36,497 nt of DNA, taken from Candidatus Nanopelagicales bacterium. GTDB lineage: Bacteria; Actinomycetota; Actinomycetes; S36-B12. This document shows positions 25,097 to 32,413 of this stretch, in pieces (the first letter of the stretch is position 1; each line of letters opens with the position of its first letter). Under the pieces are notes generated by a model that saw only the letters and a program-made list of their open reading frames with translations, was not told the DNA's origin and ran no database searches. Made by a program: the position numbers and the translations under genes. The stretch is taken from the NCBI GenBank assembly GCA_030728405.1, contig JANQZS010000108.1, positions 1 to 36,497 on the forward strand, written 5' to 3'.

Positions 25097-28000
25097 CCAC
25101 GATTTCGGAGACTCCGCGCCGAGTTTCGGGTGTCGTTGGGCAAGCGGTTCCAAATGTGGAGAGAGAGGCGAAGACCTCCGGATCATCGATCTATGCCGGA
25201 GATGTAGAACTCCCAGGGTTGCTTCATGCCCGAATCCTGCGAAGCACCCACCCGCACGCGCGAATTCGGAATATTGACCTTTCGCGCCTTGCTGGCATGC
25301 CAGGTGTTATCGGTGTCGTGACGGCACAGGATCTTCCTGATCGCATGTACATCCATCACGGTGGTCCTCTTTCGGATCGGGGAGTACTTGCCTCTGATGT
25401 GGTTCGCTTTGTTGGTGAGGAGATCGTTGGGGTAGCTGCGGAAACACCAGCAGCTGCTGATCAGGCCCTCTCATGCATCGTTGTGGACTACGAAGTGCTT
25501 CCAAGTGCGGTATCCGTATCGGAAGCACTTGGACCTGAGGCACCACTCATTCACTCAGGTGGCAATGTTCCTGTGCGTCATGCCCGACGTTGGGGAAGCG
25601 TGCCGGCCGAGCAAGAGGCTGCTGTGACGGTGTCGGGCACCTACCTGTTTGGTCGGCAGACCCACGCGTGTATGGAGACAAACACAGTGACCGCTTCGTG
25701 GTCGTCTGCCACGGGAATGCTCGACGTGTGGATTAGCACACAATCGCCGTATCTCGTGCGAAAAGAACTTGCTCACGTCCTCGATTTGGATGTACATCAC
25801 ATTCGTGTTCACGAGGTGGCTGTTGGTGGAGGTTTTGGATCTAAGTCAAAGATTTCCGAGTACGAGGCAATTGCTTGCGCGTTATCGATGAAGACTGGGC
25901 GACCCGTTCGGCTCGCCCTCACAAGGGAAGAAGAATTCACTACCGCGAAGTGTCGCCATAGCTTCGAGATCAATTTGGAAACATCGGCAACTGCAGAAGG
26001 AATGCTTGTTCGCCGCGATGCCTCGATGACAGTTGATAATGGCGCCTACAACCATTCAGGGCCTTCGGTAATGGCGTATGCAGGTCAAGTATTGGGCAGT
26101 CTTTACCGGATCCCTGCAGTCAATGTCGACGCAGAGTTGGTGTACACGAATAAGCAACCAGGTGGCCAATTCCGTGGCTATGGCGGACCGCAGGCAATTT
26201 TTGCGCTCGAATCGCAAATGGATGAAGTTGCTGACCAACTTGGGATAGATCGGGTTGATCTTCGAATCCTCAATGCCAACTTGGCTGGCGACACCACACT
26301 CACTGGCTGGCGTATTGATTCGGCGCGTCTTGTCGAGTGTCTTGAGACCGCTCGTAGCGCCATCGGTTGGCAGGGCAGGGGAGCAAAGGCACCCGAGGGG
26401 CGCGGTATCGGATTTGCTGCCTCGATCCATGTGAGTGGTGCAAACATTTACGAAGGCGCTGACAAGAGCAGTGCGACCGTCGAGGTTGACACCGATGGGC
26501 GGGTGCTTTTGCGATTCGGTGCGGCAGATGCTGGCACCTGGCAAAACACAGTGGTTGCGCAATTCGTTGCGCACGAATTGGGAATAGAGCCAGATGATGT
26601 TCAGTTAATCACGATGGAAACCGACGCAACCCCAACGGAACTGGGTTCGTGGTCGAGTAGGGGAACCTATATGAGTGGCCATTCGGTAGGCCAGACCGCG
26701 CGTGATGTTGCAGAAGAGCTTCGCTTGCATGGTGCCGCAATGTTGGAGTCGCCCGTTGATGAAGTATGGCTCCACGCAGGTGTGGTGACGAACGGTGTCA
26801 CTTCAGTTGGTTTCGGTGTGGTCGTTCAGGAGCGGTTGGGCGGAAGTCTCGTCCGGACGCGTGAAATCACATTGACCAACGTGGATCAAGTGAATCGTGA
26901 GACGGGTATTTCTAATCTTTCCGGAGCGTATTCCTTTGCCGTTCATGCTGTTGAGGTAAGCGTTGACGAAGGCACTGGGAAGGTCAAGGTCGAGAGGTAT
27001 GTAGCGGTTCACGACTCAGGTCAAATAGTGAATCCCATAGCGGCTCGCAGTCAGGTGATTGGTGGCGTGGCAATGGGTATTGGCTACGCCTTGAGTGAAG
27101 AACTCTTGTACGAGGGTGGCATGTCGATGACACGCTCATATATCCAATATCCACTTCCAAGAGCTGCAGATCTGCCAGAAATCGAAGTAATCTTTGTTGA
27201 AGGCGATGACCCGAATGGCCCATACGGGGCGAAGGCTATTGGCGAAATTGTTCTCATTCCACCGGGTGCAGCTATTGCTAATGCCGTTGCTGATGCGACG
27301 GGTGTACGCATGCGCGAACTTCCCTTGACACCGGATCGGGTGCTGGCTGCTTTGCATCAGCGAGATCGCAAGCCGAAGCGGAATTACCGAATTGGCCAAC
27401 GTCCGTCGCGCTGGCAGATTGCTGTGATGAGAGCTTGGTATCCACGAGGCCTTCATCAGTTCCTCCACAAATTTGGTACGAGATGGGGTCGCCCTGCGCA
27501 GCGTGCCGAACTTCTTGCAGTTGAGACTCCTGTCGATGAGGCCGCCGCTTCCGCCGCACTCGCGCGCCCGGGTGCGAGGGTTATTGCTGGGGGAACCGAT
27601 CTCCTGCCTGCGCGCAGGCAAGGCTTGGTTCAACCATCTGTGTTAGTTGACATCATGACCATTCCCACTGTTGGCCGCATAGAACAGAGTGGATCAGATG
27701 TCGCTGTCGGCGCTGCGGTAACCCTTGCTGATCTGGCGATTTGGTCCCAAGATCAACTGTCTGTCCTACACGAAGCAATCACAGCAATCGCAACTGAACA
27801 GATTCGCTTAATGGCTACGGTTGGGGGCAACCTCTGTCAGCAGAATCGTTGCTGGTTCCTCCGAAATGATTTCATGTGTTACAAGAGAGGTGGAGTTTCC
27901 TGCCCCTGTTACGCAGTAACGGGCGATCACCGTTACTACCACTCCGTGATAGATAGTCACCGCTGCCAATCGGTAACGCCGTCTGATCTCTCGACAGTTT

Positions 28001-28482
28001 TGAGCGCACTCGATGCGACTGTCGAGATTTCTGGCGGAGATCGCAAGCGATCAATGAAGGTTGTTGATTTTTACACCGGTCCGGGTGAAGTACGCCTTGG
28101 GCGTGGAGAGTATCTACGTTCAGTTGTCATCGAGACCGACAAGTTTTCAGGTCACGATTACCGCAAGCTCAACCGTGGCCATGGGGATTTCGCCATGATC
28201 TCGGCGGCCGTATCCGTCGCAACAGACATGAATGGAACTGTCACTGACGCTCGAGTGATACTCGGAGCGATGGCCCCAGTCCCGTACCGCGTGCATGATG
28301 CTGAGCGGCTCATGGTGGGTCGCACAGTCAACGCGATAGATGTGGCAGCAGCAGCTGAGGCATGGTGTCGGCGGGCACATCCGCTTGAGCGAAACGAGTG
28401 GAAAGTTCAAGCGGGTGCTGAACTTCTACAACGCAGTATTGCGGCAGCACTGGCCCGAACCCAATCTGGAGGGAAACCGTGA
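25093..28482 (+). CDS. Fused molybdopterin-binding and FAD-binding subunits of a xanthine-oxidase-family hydroxylase
   Basis: An 1129-residue fusion. Residues about 10-755 are the molybdenum-cofactor subunit (VGGGFGSKSKISEYEA, GGQFRGYGGPQA at 357-368, catalytic Glu718 in AKAIGEIVLIP). After a basic linker of about 50 residues (RDRKPKRNYRIGQRPSRW), residues about 815-1129 form the FAD subunit (VIAGGTDLLPARRQG, ATVGGNLCQQ). The FAD domain has an inserted loop with Cys915, 920, 929, 937, 939 and 958. It resembles the [4Fe-4S]-binding loops of PaoB and HcrB (RC-WF..., C-YKRGG..., YAVTGDHRYYH..., C-QSV). These subunits are normally separate polypeptides in the order FAD-FeS-Mo, so both the fusion and its order are unusual. 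The frame is open across the linker, so this is not a missed stop. Substrate unknown; an N-heterocycle, an aromatic CoA ester or an aldehyde is possible. Confidence 0.9.
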   Translation: MTTISETPRRVSGVVGQAVPNVEREAKTSGSSIYAGDVELPGLLHARILRSTHPHARIRNIDLSRLAGMPGVIGVVTAQDLPDRMYIHHGGPLSDRGVLASDVVRFVGEEIVGVAAETPAAADQALSCIVVDYEVLPSAVSVSEALGPEAPLIHSGGNVPVRHARRWGSVPAEQEAAVTVSGTYLFGRQTHACMETNTVTASWSSATGMLDVWISTQSPYLVRKELAHVLDLDVHHIRVHEVAVGGGFGSKSKISEYEAIACALSMKTGRPVRLALTREEEFTTAKCRHSFEINLETSATAEGMLVRRDASMTVDNGAYNHSGPSVMAYAGQVLGSLYRIPAVNVDAELVYTNKQPGGQFRGYGGPQAIFALESQMDEVADQLGIDRVDLRILNANLAGDTTLTGWRIDSARLVECLETARSAIGWQGRGAKAPEGRGIGFAASIHVSGANIYEGADKSSATVEVDTDGRVLLRFGAADAGTWQNTVVAQFVAHELGIEPDDVQLITMETDATPTELGSWSSRGTYMSGHSVGQTARDVAEELRLHGAAMLESPVDEVWLHAGVVTNGVTSVGFGVVVQERLGGSLVRTREITLTNVDQVNRETGISNLSGAYSFAVHAVEVSVDEGTGKVKVERYVAVHDSGQIVNPIAARSQVIGGVAMGIGYALSEELLYEGGMSMTRSYIQYPLPRAADLPEIEVIFVEGDDPNGPYGAKAIGEIVLIPPGAAIANAVADATGVRMRELPLTPDRVLAALHQRDRKPKRNYRIGQRPSRWQIAVMRAWYPRGLHQFLHKFGTRWGRPAQRAELLAVETPVDEAAASAALARPGARVIAGGTDLLPARRQGLVQPSVLVDIMTIPTVGRIEQSGSDVAVGAAVTLADLAIWSQDQLSVLHEAITAIATEQIRLMATVGGNLCQQNRCWFLRNDFMCYKRGGVSCPCYAVTGDHRYYHSVIDSHRCQSVTPSDLSTVLSALDATVEISGGDRKRSMKVVDFYTGPGEVRLGRGEYLRSVVIETDKFSGHDYRKLNRGHGDFAMISAAVSVATDMNGTVTDARVILGAMAPVPYRVHDAERLMVGRTVNAIDVAAAAEAWCRRAHPLERNEWKVQAGAELLQRSIAAALARTQSGGKP

Positions 28483-29414
28483 TCATCGATGTGCATACCC
28501 ACCTCTACCCACTGAGTTGGGCACCTCTTGGCCGCATGCCTGAAGACATGTTTGATGTTGACGGCTTGATCGCACGCCTTGATGCGGGTGGGGTAGATGT
28601 CGCTATCGTCTCAGATCCGCACATTTGGTTTGGTGATCTTGATGTCTGCGACATCGCGCAGGTGCGTGAATACAACGATTTTGTTGCCGAGCTCCGTGAG
28701 CGCACAAATGGTCGTCTCATCGGACTGGGAACTGTAGTTCCTTGGCGCGGAATTGAGCACATTGCAGAGGCGCGCCGAGCAATATCTGAACTAGGTCTGG
28801 TGGGCCTGGCTATTCCGACGAGTGATCAAGGTCGCTACCTGGACACCGTGCCTGAGGAATTCTGGAACACGGTCACTGAATTAGATGTGCCAGTTTTCAT
28901 TCATCCCGCCGGCACAGTTATCGGCCAAGAGTTGATGGGGGAATATCGGCTAGGCGAGGTGTGCGGGAGACCACTAGATACGACAGTAACTCTTGCGCGC
29001 GCCATCTTGACCGGAGTGCTCGAGCGACATGAGAATCTCAAACTGTTGTGTTCCCATGCAGGTGGAGCTATCTGCATGATTGCCGATCGGTTGGACTTTG
29101 GACACGAGCTGCGTGATTACGCGGCACTCGGTCCGTGGGGTGAGGTTCGCCTTACCCGACCCCCGAAAGATTATGTGCGTCGGTTGTGGCTCGACACGGT
29201 CGTATACGGCTCTGATCCGCTCAGACTCGCACTAGCGACAGTGGGCGCAGAGAGGCTGTGTTTTGGCAGCGACGGTCCTCCTGTTCCTTTCCCACTCTCT
29301 CGTCATCTGGGGATGCTGGATGAACTTGGACTACCCGAAGATGCACAGAGCGCAGTGCTGGGCAACAATGCTCAGACCTTGTTTCGACTCAATGGGGAGA
29401 GGCCTGCTTCATGA
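28479..29414 (+). CDS. Amidohydrolase-2 family protein (ACMSD-like decarboxylase/hydrolase)
   Basis: A 311-residue TIM-barrel metal enzyme of the amidohydrolase-related family that includes 2-amino-3-carboxymuconate semialdehyde decarboxylase and gamma-resorcylate decarboxylase. Metal-site residues are visible: His6 and His8 (DVHTHLYP), His142 (FIHPAGT), His193 (CSHAGG) and Asp265 (FGSDGPP). Members decarboxylate aromatic or ring-opened acids or hydrolyse lactones. The GTG at 28479 overlaps the stop of the fused subunit (GTGA), and its stop overlaps the aldehyde dehydrogenase ATG. The decarboxylase-then-dehydrogenase order resembles the lower kynurenine/2-nitrobenzoate route, but no ring-cleaving dioxygenase is seen. 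Confidence 0.88.
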   Translation: MIIDVHTHLYPLSWAPLGRMPEDMFDVDGLIARLDAGGVDVAIVSDPHIWFGDLDVCDIAQVREYNDFVAELRERTNGRLIGLGTVVPWRGIEHIAEARRAISELGLVGLAIPTSDQGRYLDTVPEEFWNTVTELDVPVFIHPAGTVIGQELMGEYRLGEVCGRPLDTTVTLARAILTGVLERHENLKLLCSHAGGAICMIADRLDFGHELRDYAALGPWGEVRLTRPPKDYVRRLWLDTVVYGSDPLRLALATVGAERLCFGSDGPPVPFPLSRHLGMLDELGLPEDAQSAVLGNNAQTLFRLNGERPAS

Positions 29415-30979
29415 GCGAACTACGCCAAAGCTTGCTCGAGACATTGGGCTCATTTGAGGCCAGTGCCGCAGTGCCTGTTGGCTTAGATCGAATGGAATCC
29501 CGGCTCATGATCGGCGGGGAGTTACGACCATCTTCAGATGGCGCGTTACTCATCAACACGAACCCGGTGACAGGAGAGCAAGTAGGGGAGGTCTCCGATG
29601 CGTCTCCCGATGATGCCCTCGCTGCCGTGGCTGGTGCGCGGAAAGCATTGACCGGCACCACATGGTCAACTGACTCGAATTTTCGGTCTGCATGTCTTCG
29701 CCAACTTTGCTCTGCCCTGGAGCGCAATGCTGCTGACTTTCGTACTGCTCTCGTGTCCGAAATTGGTTGCCCGGCTCGAATGACCTTCGCCGATCAGTTT
29801 GACTATGCGGTAGCCAAACTCGCCTTTTATGCAGACCTTCTTGACACATACGAGTTCAGCGATTCACTCGATGACCTCCCAACCTACGGAGCAGTTCTCC
29901 GGAGGCAGCTGTGGCGTGAACCTGTCGGTCTCGTCGCCGCGATCACGCCATGGAATCTGCCTATAGAGCTCATGCTGGCGAAGGTCGGTGGTGCATTAGC
30001 TGGTGGGAACGCCATCATCCTCAAACCGTCGCCACTGGCCCCATGGTGTGCAACCATTCTCGGCCGCGTGATTGCCGAGGAAACTGATATTCCAGCTGGC
30101 ATCGTCGCAGTTCTCCCTTCGGCGAGACTAGAGACGGCACAGGCTCTTACCTCCTCTCCTGACGTGGATGCCATAGCGTTCACGGGTTCAACCCACACGG
30201 GTGAGGCTGTCATGCGATCGGCGAGCTCAACGTTAACAAAGGTGTGCCTCGAACTGGGTGGAAAATCGCCTTCGATCTTTCTCCCCGATGCAGATTTGGC
30301 CTTTGTACTTCCCTTTGCTGCAGGGATGGCGATGTTTAACGCTGGGCAAAGTTGCATCATGCCAAGTCGCATGTTGGTCCCGATTGAACAATTCGACCGG
30401 TGTTTGGATCTTGCAGTTGAGGGCATGGCTGCGGTGAATTGGGGGGATCCCTGGTCGCCGGAAACGTTTATGGGTCCGCTGATCAGTGCGGATCGCCGAA
30501 ACGAAGTGGTAGGAGTTGTCCGTCGATCTGCTGAACAAGGGGCGCGGATCGTGTGTGGAGGAAATGCAATCCCTGGACCGGGTTTCTTCATGGAGCCGAC
30601 GCTGATAGCCGATCTTGACGGATCCAGTGAGGCTGCTCAGCAGGAAATTTTTGGCCCGGTTGTCGTAATGACGCCTTATACATCCGTCGAGCATGCGATT
30701 GAGTTGGCCAATGACACCGAATTTGGCCTTGCTGCCTACGTGTGGGGTGCCTCGGCTGAGGATGCTGCTCAGGTGGGCAGCCGTATTCGAGCAGGCATGG
30801 TGGGCATCAATGGTGGACAATTCACCTCAGCGGATATGCCCTTTGGTGGCATGCGAAGAAGTGGGATAGGGCGAGAGTGGGGGGTTGCCGGTATGGAGGA
30901 ATTCCTCGAGACCAGGACCATGGCCACGCGTATTCCAGTGGTCTCCGAAGACTCCCCGGTGTTTCTGGCGGGTAAATAA
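29411..30979 (+). CDS. NAD(P)-dependent aldehyde dehydrogenase
   Basis: A 522-residue ALDH superfamily enzyme, with Glu281 in LELGGKSP and nucleophilic Cys315 in NAGQSCIMPSR separated by the usual 34 residues; ITPWNLPIELMLAK and FTGSTHTGEAVM form the cofactor site. It carries an extra N-terminal segment of about 30 residues before the normal MIGGELRPSSD start. It would oxidise an aldehyde intermediate, for example a semialdehyde produced by the preceding decarboxylase. The ATG overlaps the preceding stop by four bases. It is last in the amidase operon; an 88-bp gap with a promoter follows. Confidence 0.95.
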   Translation: MSELRQSLLETLGSFEASAAVPVGLDRMESRLMIGGELRPSSDGALLINTNPVTGEQVGEVSDASPDDALAAVAGARKALTGTTWSTDSNFRSACLRQLCSALERNAADFRTALVSEIGCPARMTFADQFDYAVAKLAFYADLLDTYEFSDSLDDLPTYGAVLRRQLWREPVGLVAAITPWNLPIELMLAKVGGALAGGNAIILKPSPLAPWCATILGRVIAEETDIPAGIVAVLPSARLETAQALTSSPDVDAIAFTGSTHTGEAVMRSASSTLTKVCLELGGKSPSIFLPDADLAFVLPFAAGMAMFNAGQSCIMPSRMLVPIEQFDRCLDLAVEGMAAVNWGDPWSPETFMGPLISADRRNEVVGVVRRSAEQGARIVCGGNAIPGPGFFMEPTLIADLDGSSEAAQQEIFGPVVVMTPYTSVEHAIELANDTEFGLAAYVWGASAEDAAQVGSRIRAGMVGINGGQFTSADMPFGGMRRSGIGREWGVAGMEEFLETRTMATRIPVVSEDSPVFLAGK

Positions 30980-31070
30980 ATGACAACAAATTCCCAATTC
31001 GCTTGACTATCTGTCATACAGAAGACAATGTACTGATCACTCAGCTGCAGTAGGTAATTAGGGAGACGTG
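30980..31070 (+). promoter_or_regulatory. Promoter of the second Mo-hydroxylase/ABC transporter operon with palindromic operator
   Basis: TTGACT (31003-31008) is followed 18 bp later by AATGTA (31027-31032), a plausible promoter. Between them lies TCTGTCATACAGA (31010-31022), a perfect inverted repeat with five-base arms (TCTGT/ACAGA) around CAT. It is the reverse complement of the motif at 23120-23132 with two mismatches. GGGAG at 31061-31065 is the ribosome site for the ATG at 31071. A repressor bound here would cover the RNA polymerase spacer. Confidence 0.65.
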
Positions 31071-31931
31071 ATGAGACCAGGGGCCTTCAGGTACCTCGCG
31101 GCGACCTCCTTAGATGAAGTTCTCGAGAATCTTTCCGAACTCGGCGATGAAGTGACCCTCTTGGCCGGTGGGCAGAGCCTTATCCCCCTCATGAATCTCC
31201 GACTAGCCCGACCGGAAGTTTTAGTCGATCTCAACCGCGTTCCGGGTCTGGCGGGAATCGACCTTGTCGACGGTGAACTGAGAATCGGCGCGATGGTTCG
31301 GGCCGCTGACGTCGCCAGTGATCCCATAGTCACAGGTTCGCTACCCGCATTGGCCCGAGCTGCAGCTTTTATTGGTCACCCGCAAATCCGAAATCGGACG
31401 ACCATCGGTGGCAACATCTCTCACGCAGATCCATCTTCTGAATTGCCGGGCGTTCTGGCGGCATTCGAGGGGAGTGTCACCTTGAAATCCCTTCGTGGCG
31501 AAAGACGTGTCGGGTGGGATGAATTCATCGTGTCCACGTTCACGAATTCGCGTGAAGCGGATGAATTAGTCGTAGATGTGCGGTTTCCGGTGCGACCGGG
31601 ATGGTCCTTCGCCTACGACGAGGTGGCCCCGCGTCATGGTGACTATCCCCTTGCCGGAATTTGTGCCGGAGTGCAGATCAGCGACGGCATCGTGCGTGGA
31701 ATGAGACTGGTAGCTGTCGGTGTATCGGACCGCCCGGTCGTGTTGACCGGCGTTGCGCAATTTGCCCTTGGCCGAGAGCTCGACGCCGCCACGATTAAAG
31801 AACTTGGCAAAGTTGGCCGTGAAGAGGTATCCGCAAACGATGACGCTCATGCTTCTTCGGAGTACCGCAAGTGGCTCGTTGGCACGCTGATCAACCGAAT
31901 TTTAGGAAACCTCGTATTGGAGCAACGATGA
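31071..31931 (+). CDS. FAD-binding subunit of a molybdenum hydroxylase (CoxM-like)
   Basis: A 286-residue medium subunit with the two FAD pyrophosphate motifs TLLAGGQSLIPLMNLRLARP (about 32-51) and TIGGNISHADPSSELP (about 108-123). It lacks the extra cysteine loop seen in the FAD domain of the neighbouring fused enzyme, so it is of the ordinary type. It passes electrons from the 2Fe-2S subunit to an acceptor. The ATG at 31071 has GGGAG five bases upstream; a GTG one codon earlier is too close to that site. Its stop overlaps the 2Fe-2S gene (ATGA). First gene of the second operon in the standard M-S-L order. Confidence 0.93.
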   Translation: MRPGAFRYLAATSLDEVLENLSELGDEVTLLAGGQSLIPLMNLRLARPEVLVDLNRVPGLAGIDLVDGELRIGAMVRAADVASDPIVTGSLPALARAAAFIGHPQIRNRTTIGGNISHADPSSELPGVLAAFEGSVTLKSLRGERRVGWDEFIVSTFTNSREADELVVDVRFPVRPGWSFAYDEVAPRHGDYPLAGICAGVQISDGIVRGMRLVAVGVSDRPVVLTGVAQFALGRELDAATIKELGKVGREEVSANDDAHASSEYRKWLVGTLINRILGNLVLEQR

Positions 31932-32413
31932 ATACGCCCCAAACGGTGAAGACAATTCAACTCCTAGTGAATGGTGCTCAGATTGAGCGTGAGGTTGAGG
32001 TGCGCACGCTGCTGTCAACATTCTTAAGGGACGACTTGGGGTTAACCGGAACACACGTGGCATGTGAGCACGGCGTCTGTGGCTCGTGCACGATCCTCGT
32101 CGATGGTCGAGCGGTCCGGTCCTGCCTGCTCTTGGCAGTCCAAACTGATGGCACCAGCGTTGAGACAGTTGAAGGGCTAGGGAGTCTTGGTGATCTCAGC
32201 CCGCTTCAAGAGGCTATGTGGCGTGAACATGGATTGCAGTGCGGCTTCTGCACACCCGGAATTCTTATGTCGATCGAAGGCGAAGCGCGTTCTGGTTCAT
32301 CTGCAGAGGAAATTTGTGACGAAGTTCTTTCGGGCCATGTCTGTAGGTGCACCGGTTACCAAAACATCCGTACGGCGATTCATGCCTACTTTGCAACGAG
32401 GCATGGGTCATGA
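31928..32413 (+). CDS. 2Fe-2S subunit of a molybdenum hydroxylase (CoxS-like)
   Basis: A 161-residue small subunit. Cluster ligands are Cys46, Cys51, Cys54 and Cys66 (ACEHGVCGSCTILVDGRAVRSC) for the ferredoxin-type cluster, and Cys105, Cys108, Cys139 and Cys141 (QCGFCTPG, CRCTGY) for the helical domain. It bridges the molybdenum and FAD subunits encoded on either side. Both junctions are ATGA overlaps, which supports a stoichiometric complex. Confidence 0.95.
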   Translation: MNTPQTVKTIQLLVNGAQIEREVEVRTLLSTFLRDDLGLTGTHVACEHGVCGSCTILVDGRAVRSCLLLAVQTDGTSVETVEGLGSLGDLSPLQEAMWREHGLQCGFCTPGILMSIEGEARSGSSAEEICDEVLSGHVCRCTGYQNIRTAIHAYFATRHGS

